Part shown: positions 34,138 to 42,148 of the stretch, one piece after another | Layout of the letters: each line of letters opens with the position of its first letter | Position numbering within the stretch: position 1 is the first letter of the stretch | The notes under the pieces: generated by a model | Databases searched by the model: none | What the model saw: the letters and a program-made list of their open reading frames with translations, nothing else | Told to the model about the DNA's origin: nothing | Translations under genes and position numbers: made by a program | Source: an uncultured Lachnobacterium sp. | GTDB taxonomy: Bacteria; Bacillota; Clostridia; Lachnospirales; Lachnospiraceae | Length of the DNA: 57,824 nt | Direction of reading: 5' to 3' | NCBI GenBank assembly: GCA_937889225.1 | Contig: CALAST010000095.1 | Span: 1-57,824 of the forward strand

Positions 34138-36861
34138 ATGAAACAATATACGGTAACCGGCATGAGTTGTGCCGCCTGTAGTGCCAGAGTAGAAAAAGCA
34201 GTAGGAAGTGTAGAGGGAGTTACCTCTTGTTCGGTCAGTCTGCTTACAAACTCCATGGGAGTCGAAGGTGATGTCAGCGAGGCGGCAATTATTGCAGCAG
34301 TAGAGGCGGCAGGATACGGAGCTTTTCCAAAAGGCGGTACAGACCGTGATGGAAAACAAGCAGCAGGAAAGCAAAATGGAGGCATGGATTATTCTGCTGC
34401 CCAAGAAGCATTAAAAGACCATGAAACTCCAAAATTGAAAAAACGCTTATTTGCCTCTTTGGGATTTTTGCTCATATTGATGTATTTTTCTATGGGGCAT
34501 ATGATGTGGGGCTGGCCGGTACCGGAATTTTTTGCACAGAATCATTTAGCACAGGGATTGTTACAGTTACTATTGTCTGCCATTGTAATGGTGATTAATC
34601 AGAAATTTTTTATTAATGGTTTTAAGGGACTTTTACACAAAGCACCAAATATGGATACATTGGTAGCAATGGGTTCAGGGGCATCATTTGTATATAGTAC
34701 CTACGCCCTTTTTGCAATGTCCGATGCCGTGCTAAAAGGCGATATGACTTTGGCACATGAATATATGCACGAGTTTTACTTTGAATCTGCGGCAATGATT
34801 TTGACCTTAATTACCGTAGGAAAGATGTTAGAGGCACGTTCTAAGGGAAAGACGACGGATGCATTAAAAAGCCTTATGGAATTAGCTCCTAAAACAGCAA
34901 CTTTAGTGCGTAACGGAGAAGAAGTAACTGTACCAATTGAAGAAGTGCAAATAGACGATGAATTTGTAGTTCGTCCGGGCGAGCATATTCCGGTGGATGG
35001 CATTGTAATAGATGGAAGTGGTGCAGTAAATGAAGCTGCTTTAACAGGCGAGAGTCTTCCGGTTGATAAAGAACCGGGACATAAAGTAAGTGCCGCAACC
35101 GTAAATCAATCCGGTTTTTTGCGTTGTAAAGCAACAAGAGTTGGAGAAGATACTACACTTAGCCAGATTATTCAGATGGTATCTGATGCTGCTGCGACAA
35201 AAGCACCAATTGCAAAAGTAGCAGATAAAGTTTCCGGTGTGTTTGTTCCGGTGGTCATTTCCATTTCGGTAGTGACTTTTTTGAGTTGGCTGTTTGTGGG
35301 AGAATCGTTTGGATTTGCGATTGCAAGAGCGATTTCCGTACTTGTTATCAGTTGTCCATGTGCACTTGGACTTGCAACACCGGTAGCTATTATGGTGGGA
35401 AGCGGCATGGGTGCAAAACATGGTGTGCTTTTTAAGACAGCAGTATCATTAGAAGAAGCTGGAAAAACACAGATTATTGCATTGGATAAGACAGGCACGA
35501 TTACAAGCGGAAAACCAAAAGTAACTGATATTTATCCAATGTATGGATTGTCGGAAGCAGAACTTATGGAATATGCCTACGCATTGGAATGTAAGAGTGA
35601 ACATCCGCTCGCACATGCGATTGTAGAAAAAGCAAAAGAAGACGGAATCGTGGTAAAAGAAATCACAGATTTTTCCATTATGCCGGGAAATGGATTGATT
35701 GGAACATTAGATGGCGAAGTATTGTTTGGCGGAAATTTAAAATTTGCAAAAGCACAATTGAAGCGAGCGAATAAAGAAAAGTTAAATTTAAGTAGAAGTG
35801 AAAACATTCGTAGCATAGAGAATGTAAAATCTTATGGGAATAATAAAAATCTTGTGGAAAATACAAATGGTACCATGGATGCAGATAAGCTGGAGAAGAA
35901 TACCATAAATATCGAAAAATTAGCTCGCAAATTTGCTTCCGAAGGAAAGACACCTCTCTTTTTTGGAAAAGGTGGAATGCTGCTTGGTATTATTGCAGTT
36001 GCAGACACTATGAAAGAAGATAGTTCAGAAGCTATCAAACAGCTTCGAAACATGGGAATTCATGTGGTTATGTTGACAGGTGACAATGAAATAACTGCAA
36101 AAGCGATTGGAGCACAGGCAGGCGTAGACCAAGTAGTAGCAGGTGTTCTTCCCGAAGGAAAAGAAGAGGTTATTCGTAAATTAAAAGAAAAAGGCAAAGT
36201 AGCGATGGTCGGTGATGGCATTAACGATGCACCGGCACTTACAAGAGCGGATATTGGTATTGCAATCGGAGCTGGAACGGATGTAGCGATTGATGCAGCA
36301 GATATTGTACTTATGAAAAGTCGTCTGACAGACGTTGCTGCAGCGATTCGCTTATCCCGTGCGACACTAAGAAATATTCACGAAAATCTGTTTTGGGCAT
36401 TTTTCTATAATGCTATTGGTATTCCATTAGCCGCAGGATTGTGGTATCCTATTTTTGGATGGGAATTAAACCCGATGTTTGGGGCAGCCGCTATGAGTTT
36501 ATCCAGCTTTTGCGTGGTAACTAATGCATTGCGTTTGAATCTGTTCCAAGTTTATCGTGCTGATAAAGACAAACGTATCAAAAACAGTTATTTACAGGAA
36601 TCATGCATAGAAGCCTGTGAAAATAAAGAAGAAAGAGATGAGGAAGAAATCATGGAAAAAACAATGAACATCGAAGGTATGATGTGCCCGCATTGCAGCG
36701 GCAGAGTAAAAAGCACGTTGGAAGCAATGGCAGAAGTAGCAAGTGCCGAAGTAAGTCACGAAACAGGTACAGCGATTGTGACATTAGTAAGTGAAGTTGC
36801 AGATGATGTGTTAAAGAAAGCGGTAGAAGAACAGGGATATAAAGTGACAGGAATTAACTAA
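34138..36861 (+). CDS. copA: Cu(I)-exporting P1B-type ATPase with an extra C-terminal HMA domain
   Basis: A 907-aa membrane pump. It has an N-terminal heavy-metal domain with GMSCAAC (Cys11, Cys14), eight expected membrane segments, the CPC metal site (406-408), the phosphorylation motif DKTG (Asp450) and the hinge MVGDGINDAP. An Asn/Lys/Glu-rich insert (about 541-585) interrupts the nucleotide-binding domain. Residues 839-907 are a second heavy-metal domain (GMMCPHC, Cys850/Cys853) joined by an acidic linker. This domain looks like a CopZ chaperone: it starts with Met at 36652, preceded by GAGGAAGAAATC, so it might also be made alone. csoR lies 234 bp upstream, and a terminator follows at 36941. 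Confidence 0.95.
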   Translation: MKQYTVTGMSCAACSARVEKAVGSVEGVTSCSVSLLTNSMGVEGDVSEAAIIAAVEAAGYGAFPKGGTDRDGKQAAGKQNGGMDYSAAQEALKDHETPKLKKRLFASLGFLLILMYFSMGHMMWGWPVPEFFAQNHLAQGLLQLLLSAIVMVINQKFFINGFKGLLHKAPNMDTLVAMGSGASFVYSTYALFAMSDAVLKGDMTLAHEYMHEFYFESAAMILTLITVGKMLEARSKGKTTDALKSLMELAPKTATLVRNGEEVTVPIEEVQIDDEFVVRPGEHIPVDGIVIDGSGAVNEAALTGESLPVDKEPGHKVSAATVNQSGFLRCKATRVGEDTTLSQIIQMVSDAAATKAPIAKVADKVSGVFVPVVISISVVTFLSWLFVGESFGFAIARAISVLVISCPCALGLATPVAIMVGSGMGAKHGVLFKTAVSLEEAGKTQIIALDKTGTITSGKPKVTDIYPMYGLSEAELMEYAYALECKSEHPLAHAIVEKAKEDGIVVKEITDFSIMPGNGLIGTLDGEVLFGGNLKFAKAQLKRANKEKLNLSRSENIRSIENVKSYGNNKNLVENTNGTMDADKLEKNTINIEKLARKFASEGKTPLFFGKGGMLLGIIAVADTMKEDSSEAIKQLRNMGIHVVMLTGDNEITAKAIGAQAGVDQVVAGVLPEGKEEVIRKLKEKGKVAMVGDGINDAPALTRADIGIAIGAGTDVAIDAADIVLMKSRLTDVAAAIRLSRATLRNIHENLFWAFFYNAIGIPLAAGLWYPIFGWELNPMFGAAAMSLSSFCVVTNALRLNLFQVYRADKDKRIKNSYLQESCIEACENKEERDEEEIMEKTMNIEGMMCPHCSGRVKSTLEAMAEVASAEVSHETGTAIVTLVSEVADDVLKKAVEEQGYKVTGIN

Positions 36862-36940
36862 ATCAGATATTCAAAAAACAGACCATTTCATAACAAATCA
36901 AACTATCAGATATACGGTCAATGCCAAAATCATATTGGGT

Positions 36941-36967
36941 GGAGCTTCCAAAAGGAAGCTCCTTTTA
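36941..36967 (+). terminator. Intrinsic terminator after copA
   Basis: A 9-bp stem GGAGCTTCC/GGAAGCTCC (36941-36949/36954-36962), 4-nt loop, then TTTTA. It ends at the stop codon of the convergent MBL gene. Confidence 0.85.
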
Positions 36968-38011
36968 TGTTTTTGAAGAAGGGATATACTGATAACATAA
37001 AACCCCATCTTCTTCTGTTCGCTTACAAAAACCGATATCACAAAGATATTCCAAGCACGAAAAGGTCTTTGTCAAAATCATTTTAATCATAAAATGGTGT
37101 TTTGCATCAAGTGGTGTTTTGGCTAATCCATATGCCTCAAATGCCATTTCCTGTATGGTCATTGATTTTTTACTATTTGCTAAAATCTGTTCCATTGCAG
37201 ACAGTTTTTTGCGATAAGAAGAAACAATATGGGTAATCACAGGAGTTGCGTTTGTTAAAATTTCGTTATGAGCAGGTAAGATGGTACAATCTGCATATTG
37301 CATTTGGATTGTTTCAAGTGAAGCAAAATAGTGTTGTAACAGATGTTCGTCAATATAGGAAGTTCCCACAATCGGTACAATCCCCACGATAATCTGGTCA
37401 CCGGTAAATAATAACTTATGTTTTGGCTCATAAAGTCCGACTTGTCCCATCGTATGACCAGAAAGGGAAATTACTTCAAATGTATATGCCCCATAAGAAA
37501 AAATCTGCCCAATTTCTATGGGTTTGTAAGGAAAGGCAGAAGTTTGAAATACACCGTCTTTATGAGTACTTCTCTGATAAGAAGTCATTCGCATCAGAAA
37601 CTGCCAAAGTTCCGGTGTACGCATTTCATTAATTCCTGCTTTGTGCAGAACATGAAGTTGTTCTTCGACGGATTTTGGGTTGTGGTTATACGAAAGACAA
37701 TCATATACATGGCGGTCTTCAACTGGATTCATATAAATCGTTGCACCACGATTTGAAAAATATTCGGCAAGACCAATATGGTCGTGATGCTTATGTGTTA
37801 GAAAAATATCTAAATTTTCATAGGAAACATGCAAAGAAGTCAGTAATCGCTCTAATAGTTGTTGATTTTCTGCGGTACGATATCCGGTATCTATCATAAG
37901 ACTTCGTTCATTTTCTTTTCCCGCAATGAAAAAAATATTCATTTCATTATTTGCTTGTGTCAATTTCATTTCATAAATTCCTAAAAAACATTCATGGACA
38001 AGTTCACGCAT
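36965..38011 (-). CDS. MBL-fold metallo-hydrolase
   Basis: A 348-aa protein. The first 220 residues are a metallo-beta-lactamase fold with LTHKHHDHIGLAEYF as the metal site, SLSGHTMGQVG, FTGDQII and LPAHNE supplying the other ligands. The last 100 residues form a small helical, probably winged-helix domain (from about 245) as in many LACTB2-like and RNase-Z-like relatives. The start at 38011 has AGCGAGG upstream. It is divergent from galM, and a 31-bp palindrome lies between them. Substrate unknown. Confidence 0.85.
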   Translation of the reverse strand: MRELVHECFLGIYEMKLTQANNEMNIFFIAGKENERSLMIDTGYRTAENQQLLERLLTSLHVSYENLDIFLTHKHHDHIGLAEYFSNRGATIYMNPVEDRHVYDCLSYNHNPKSVEEQLHVLHKAGINEMRTPELWQFLMRMTSYQRSTHKDGVFQTSAFPYKPIEIGQIFSYGAYTFEVISLSGHTMGQVGLYEPKHKLLFTGDQIIVGIVPIVGTSYIDEHLLQHYFASLETIQMQYADCTILPAHNEILTNATPVITHIVSSYRKKLSAMEQILANSKKSMTIQEMAFEAYGLAKTPLDAKHHFMIKMILTKTFSCLEYLCDIGFCKRTEEDGVLCYQYIPSSKT

Positions 38012-38103
38012 ACCTATTACCTCGCTTTTTATCAATTAAAAAGTATCATATCCTAAATGTAATATATTGTACAGGAGATGATGGTTATTTTTTACATATA
38101 TTG

Positions 38104-38134
38104 TTACTGTTAACAGGTTACCTGTGAACAGTAA
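38104..38134. promoter_or_regulatory. 31-bp operator-like palindrome between MBL and galM
   Basis: TTACTGTTAACAGGT, one central T, then ACCTGTGAACAGTAA: 14 of 15 positions match. It contains CTGTTAACAG and CTGTGAACAG as a direct repeat with 15-bp spacing, with ACAGGTTACCTGT across the middle. There is no T-tract, so a protein binding site is more likely than a terminator. It could control both divergent genes. Confidence 0.65.
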
Positions 38135-38167
38135 GCATATAATAATAAAATTTTCAATAAATATATA

Positions 38168-38195
38168 TTGCATTCAGTCTACAGACTGGTATACT
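38168..38195 (+). promoter_or_regulatory. galM promoter with internal palindrome
   Basis: TTGCAT (38168-38173), 16 bp, then TGG-TATACT (extended -10, 38190-38195). CAGTCT-AC-AGACTG (38175-38188) is a perfect palindrome within the spacer, where a bound repressor would exclude RNA polymerase. Confidence 0.6.
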
Positions 38196-38251
38196 AAATA
38201 TAGTTTATATAATATTTTATCATTTAAAAAGATAGAAAGGGGTAAATTTTT

Positions 38252-39289
38252 ATGAAACAGAGAAATTTTGGAAAAAATACAAAAGGAGAATGTGCAACTT
38301 TATATACGTTTACAAACAAAAACGGAATGAAAATGGAAGTGTCCGATTTTGGTGCAACCTTATATGCCTTATGGGTTCCGGACAAAGATGGAAATTTGCT
38401 GGATGTCGTACTCGGATATGATGACCCAATCGGATATGAAGGACCAAGTGGAACATTTTTTGGTGCAACCGTGGGACGAAATGCAAATCGTATTGCAAAT
38501 GGTACTTTTGCTTTAAATGGAAAAGAATATCATCTTGCAAAAAATAATGGAAACAACAACTTACATAGTGGATTGGATTTTTACAGTTTCCGTATTTGGA
38601 ACGTAAAAGAAACAACGGAAAACAGCATTACGTTTGTTCTTCACAGTCCTGACGGTGACCAAGGATACCCGGGAGAAGTGGATATAGAAGTGACATATAC
38701 ACTTACGGAAGATAATGGCGTAAAGATAGACTATTATGCAAAACCAAATGCAGATACCATTTTAAATATGACAAACCACAGCTATTTTAATTTAAACGGA
38801 CATGCCTCAGGCTCTGTTTTAAAACAATCTGTTTGGGTAGATGCAGATGCATTTACAAGAGCAGATGAAGAGTCCATTCCAACAGGTGAAATTCTCTCCG
38901 TAGAAGGAACGCCTATGGATTTTCGTGTAAAAAAAGAATTAGGCAGAGATATAGAAGAAGATTATGAAGCATTAATTTTTGGAAAAGGCTATGACCACAA
39001 CTGGTGCTTGAATAACAATGGCAAATTTGTAAAAGTTGCACAGATGAGTGCAGAAGAAAGTGGTATTACAATGGAAGTGTATACCGACCTTCCGGGTGTG
39101 CAGTTATATTCGGGCAATTTTATCATGGACGAATTAGGAAAAGAAGGTGTTGTATACCAACAAAGACAAGGGCTTTGCTTTGAAACACAATACTATCCGG
39201 ATGCCATAAACCATGAAAATTTTCCAAGTCCGGTTTGTAAGGCGGGAGAAGTATATCAAACAACTACGATGTATAAATTTTGCAGATAG
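38252..39289 (+). CDS. galM: Galactose mutarotase (aldose 1-epimerase)
   Basis: A 345-aa enzyme interconverting alpha and beta anomers of galactose and related sugars, feeding the Leloir pathway. It shows FGATVGRNANRIANGTF (substrate-binding Asn/Arg), NNLHSGLDF with the catalytic-site His, NHSYFNLNGH with the second conserved His, and ETQYYPDAIN with the catalytic Glu. There is no signal peptide, so it is cytoplasmic. No galK or galT is nearby. The RBS AAAGGGG is good. Its promoter carries operator-like palindromes. Confidence 0.93.
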   Translation: MKQRNFGKNTKGECATLYTFTNKNGMKMEVSDFGATLYALWVPDKDGNLLDVVLGYDDPIGYEGPSGTFFGATVGRNANRIANGTFALNGKEYHLAKNNGNNNLHSGLDFYSFRIWNVKETTENSITFVLHSPDGDQGYPGEVDIEVTYTLTEDNGVKIDYYAKPNADTILNMTNHSYFNLNGHASGSVLKQSVWVDADAFTRADEESIPTGEILSVEGTPMDFRVKKELGRDIEEDYEALIFGKGYDHNWCLNNNGKFVKVAQMSAEESGITMEVYTDLPGVQLYSGNFIMDELGKEGVVYQQRQGLCFETQYYPDAINHENFPSPVCKAGEVYQTTTMYKFCR

Positions 39290-39298
39290 CAGTTGCTA

Positions 39299-39399
39299 AG
39301 GGGGTATTGGCAAATAGAATGTATATATGCAAAATGTAGTATTCTTTTAAAAAAGCAATACTACATTTTGTATATAGAGTTCAATTTCTGATAGCCTCT
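39299..39399. mobile_element. Palindromic repeat, copy 1 (MITE-like; also terminator)
   Basis: A 101-bp element whose outer ends resemble those of the copy at 45725-45823 (AGGGGGTATTGG at the left, a CTGATAGCCTCT end at the right). The centre is a perfect 14-bp hairpin CAAAATGTAGTATT/AATACTACATTTTG (39330-39343/39357-39370). It lies between the convergent galM and symporter genes and can serve as terminator for both. Confidence 0.65.
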
Positions 39400-39430
39400 T
39401 TTTTACCCAAAAAACGATTCACTGTGGTTT

Positions 39431-40771
39431 TTATTTATTATAAATTTCTGAATTAAACTTTCCTTCGCTCTTAGATATTGCAATACTTGCTACAGCATCG
39501 CCCGTACAGTTGAGAGAAGTTACAAGCATTTCGATAGGTCTATTAATTGCAAGAATGAGTGAGTATGCAATTAATGCCGACTCGTTGGAGAATCCTACTC
39601 CGGAAAGAATTGTAAAAAGGATTACTGCACCAGCACCTGGTGCTGCAGGAGTTCCCATACTTGCAATAAGAGCAAGTAACATGATGATAATTAACTGAAA
39701 TACGGAAACATCGTAGCCCCCACAGCCAGCAATGAAGAGTGTGGCAACAACCTGCATGATAGCAGTTCCATCCATGTTAATAGTCATACCAAGTGGGAGC
39801 ACAAAAGATGCAATTTGTGGGTCAACGCCAAGTTCTTTGGTGTTTGTATCCATATTTAGAGGAAGTGTTGCAGCACTTGAGGAAGTTGAGAAGCCGAACA
39901 ATATAACCTTAGATATTTTCTTGATGAACTTAATGGGATTAAGTTTACAAATGATACCGATGCAAATAGGATATCCTATGAACAAGTGTGTAAATAATAA
40001 TACGGTACATACGAGTACATAAGTAATTGCCGGTTTCAAGTAATCAATTCCATAAGTTGCAAATGTTCTGCAAAGAAGCATGAAGATTGCACCAGGTCCG
40101 AATTTTCTTACAACAAAATTCAAGAAAACTACAATAATTTTACTTATTTCTTCACAAAGATTATAGATAAAGCTTTTTTCTTTGCTAATGTTTAGTGTGT
40201 TTAATCCAAGTCCAACAACTACTGCGATGAAGACAATACTAAGTACAGAGTTGTTAACACTAAATACAGCACCAATATTGGAAGGAATAATATTTAAAAT
40301 AACCTGAAGAGGGTTGCAACCAATACTTCCATCAGAGATTGTAATATCTGTAAGCGGAATGTTAAATAATCCGGCCTTAAAGCACATTAATGAAATAACA
40401 CCAGAAAAAGTAAGAGCCACACATGTTGTGAGCATAAACCAGCCTATTGTCTTGGCTGCTAAACGACCTAATATAGATGCTTCACGAATTTCATTGATTG
40501 CCATTACTACGGAAGAAAATACCATTGGAACAATAATTAATTGTAAGGATCTAATGAAAAGTTGTCCGCAAAGGTAGAAAAGACCAATCGCTTTTTCAGC
40601 ACCTTCCACTGTAATATCTTGGAATAAAAGATTGTTAATCGTTAACCATGTTGTACTGTCTGCACCTATTGATTCTCTAATAGTCATGAATAAAAGCCCG
40701 GTTGTGATACCAGCGACCATAGCAATCAGCATATGAAATGCAAGTTTGTTACTGTTATTCGTATTTTTCAT
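39431..40771 (-). CDS. Dicarboxylate/amino acid:cation symporter (DAACS family)
   Basis: A 446-aa membrane protein with the SLC1-like fold of glutamate and serine symporters. Hallmarks are the serine-rich loop FSTSSSAATLPLNMD (hairpin HP1), LPLGMTINMDGTA in segment 7 with the cation-binding NMDG, and the second hairpin MGTPAAPGAG. The region ALNRP/AINRPIEM precedes segment 8. The substrate is probably glutamate, aspartate, serine or a small dicarboxylate; the residues do not settle which. The RBS AGGAG lies upstream. It is transcribed alone. Confidence 0.9.
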   Translation of the reverse strand: MKNTNNSNKLAFHMLIAMVAGITTGLLFMTIRESIGADSTTWLTINNLLFQDITVEGAEKAIGLFYLCGQLFIRSLQLIIVPMVFSSVVMAINEIREASILGRLAAKTIGWFMLTTCVALTFSGVISLMCFKAGLFNIPLTDITISDGSIGCNPLQVILNIIPSNIGAVFSVNNSVLSIVFIAVVVGLGLNTLNISKEKSFIYNLCEEISKIIVVFLNFVVRKFGPGAIFMLLCRTFATYGIDYLKPAITYVLVCTVLLFTHLFIGYPICIGIICKLNPIKFIKKISKVILFGFSTSSSAATLPLNMDTNTKELGVDPQIASFVLPLGMTINMDGTAIMQVVATLFIAGCGGYDVSVFQLIIIMLLALIASMGTPAAPGAGAVILFTILSGVGFSNESALIAYSLILAINRPIEMLVTSLNCTGDAVASIAISKSEGKFNSEIYNK

Positions 40772-40920
40772 ATCCTTTTCTCCTCATTTTGGTTTGCAAA
40801 TTGACTTATTATATACAGAAATCAAGGGATTAATCAAGGGGAGAAGTAAAAAAATATTGTTTTTTTTCGAGAACTTTTTTCGAGAGTCTAAGATTATAAT
40901 GGATTTGGGAAACGATGCTA

Positions 40921-40986
40921 ATTTAACCGAATCAAGAAAATCCCCCACTTCAAGTGCGTAGAGCACTAAGTGGTGGGTAGGGGGAG
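40921..40986 (+). repeat. Dispersed structured element, copy F (5' part)
   Basis: The 5' box ATTTAACCGAATCAAGAAAA is followed by a long hairpin (about 40939-40986): CCCCCACTT, inner AGTGC/GCACT around GTAGA, then AAGTGG and GGGGG. Compared with copy B the inner stem differs by a G-C to A-T exchange on both arms. The terminal TTGYGA stem is not found. It lies in the 356-bp gap before spoIIID. Confidence 0.65.
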
Positions 40987-41068
40987 TTTGGCACAGGCAT
41001 TTGTTCTTTCATTTTCTACGGAGCATTGTTACCGGTTCACACCAAAAAGTTGGAAAGACTAAGAAATG

Positions 41069-41120
41069 ACATAAATAGTCCACCCTCTGCATACAATGTA
41101 AAAACAAGTATTGCAGAGGG
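41069..41120 (+). promoter_or_regulatory. Sigma-E-like promoter of spoIIID, overlapping a hairpin that can mask the RBS
   Basis: CATACAAT (41090-41097) is a full match to the sigma-E -10 consensus; ACATAAA at 41069-41075, 14 bp upstream, is a weak -35. CCCTCTGCA/TGCAGAGGG (41083-41091/41112-41120) is a perfect inverted repeat, and its right arm contains the spoIIID RBS. A transcript starting near 41104 lacks the left arm and leaves the RBS free, whereas read-through RNA would fold and hide it. Confidence 0.65.
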
Positions 41121-41127
41121 TTTTCTC

Positions 41128-41382
41128 ATGAAAAAATATATTGAAGAAAGAGCAGTAGAAATTGCCAATTACATCATCGAAAGTAATGCTACCGTAAGGC
41201 AGGCAGCGAAACAGTTTGGCATCTCTAAAAGTACTGTACATAAGGATTGTGCCGAACGGCTCACACAAATCAATCCCGCACTTGCATCTGAAGTAAGAAA
41301 AGTCTTGGATGTTAACAAAGCAGAACGACATATCCGTGGTGGCTTGGCAACAAAAGAAAAATATCTACATCAAGTTTCATAA
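41128..41382 (+). CDS. spoIIID: Sporulation transcriptional regulator SpoIIID
   Basis: An 84-aa DNA-binding protein that acts in the mother cell during sporulation, adjusting the sigma-E regulon and enabling sigma-K expression. The HTH (about 20-40: TVRQAAKQFGISKSTVHKD) and the basic C-terminal tail are present. The start at 41128 has AGAGGG 7 nt upstream; the frame extends to 41026 but would run through the promoter. Its presence is good evidence that the organism forms endospores. It is monocistronic, ending at the terminator at 41408. Confidence 0.95.
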   Translation: MKKYIEERAVEIANYIIESNATVRQAAKQFGISKSTVHKDCAERLTQINPALASEVRKVLDVNKAERHIRGGLATKEKYLHQVS

Positions 41383-41407
41383 AAATTGCATAATAAATCA
41401 CAAAGAT

Positions 41408-41436
41408 TCCAGTAGAAATTTCCTGCTGGACTTTTT
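41408..41436 (+). terminator. Intrinsic terminator after spoIIID
   Basis: TCCAGTAG/CTGCTGGA (41408-41415/41423-41430, one G-U pair), then CTTTTTG. Confidence 0.8.
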
Positions 41437-41601
41437 GTGTAGATAAATGAATTTATAATAAATAGTAACAAAACAATTATTATTGATTAGTTAGTAAGAA
41501 TTTGATATATATGAGGAAAATAAGTTTTTGTTGAAGGATAGGGAAAAAGATATTGATAGGATAGAAAAATCGCCCAAGGTTTTCCTTGGGCGAAAAAATA
41601 T

Positions 41602-42129
41602 TTATCTAAATCGTAAAATTCCATTTTCCCGATAACCCCATTGTGCATTTCTCAATGCTCGAACTGCTGCATCAAATGCCTGTGAAGCACAATCTAAATA
41701 ATAGTCATTGTTTTGATGTGCACCGATTGCATGAATGGTTATGTTTCGTGTTTGGGCATCGAATGTGTAAAAAAGTGTACAGATTCCGTCGAAATTTCTT
41801 CGATTGTAAGTTGCTGTTTCATGATAAACAGTGAGTCCGGTGATTCTGATACTGGTTGCTCTGCCTTGGCATGGAGTTCCGCTTCTTAATAGATGTTCGA
41901 TATTTGTCTCCATACCTCCCCATGCAGCATTCAAAGCGTGATGGTCTCTATCATCACTATAATAAATGGCTGGATGTACAGAGGAATTTCTTCCACCAAT
42001 AGCAAGTATTTGGGTAGAAAATAAGTTTCCTATATTTTGAAGTGCAGTAGTTCGTTGAGGTTGCGAGTTGTAAGTTGCATTAATGAGGTTGGCATTAGGA
42101 AAAATCCAAAATGTTCTATTAGCTGGCAT
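41602..42129 (-). CDS. Unknown protein, third gene of the MACPF operon
   Basis: A 175-aa protein with no signal peptide and no membrane segment. I do not recognise the family. It opens with MPANRTFWIFPNANLINATY; the second half alternates strands (SIRITGLTVYHET, GICTLFYTFDA, NITIHAIGAHQN) and closes with an amphipathic helix (CASQAFDAAVRALRNAQWGY). The start at 42129 has AAAGGA upstream; the frame runs on to 42186 without an RBS. It follows the MACPF gene by 19 nt and is surely co-transcribed. It could be an immunity, accessory or effector protein. Confidence 0.7.
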   Translation of the reverse strand: MPANRTFWIFPNANLINATYNSQPQRTTALQNIGNLFSTQILAIGGRNSSVHPAIYYSDDRDHHALNAAWGGMETNIEHLLRSGTPCQGRATSIRITGLTVYHETATYNRRNFDGICTLFYTFDAQTRNITIHAIGAHQNNDYYLDCASQAFDAAVRALRNAQWGYRENGILRFR

Positions 42130-42148
42130 AGTGTTTCCTTTCTTTCCC

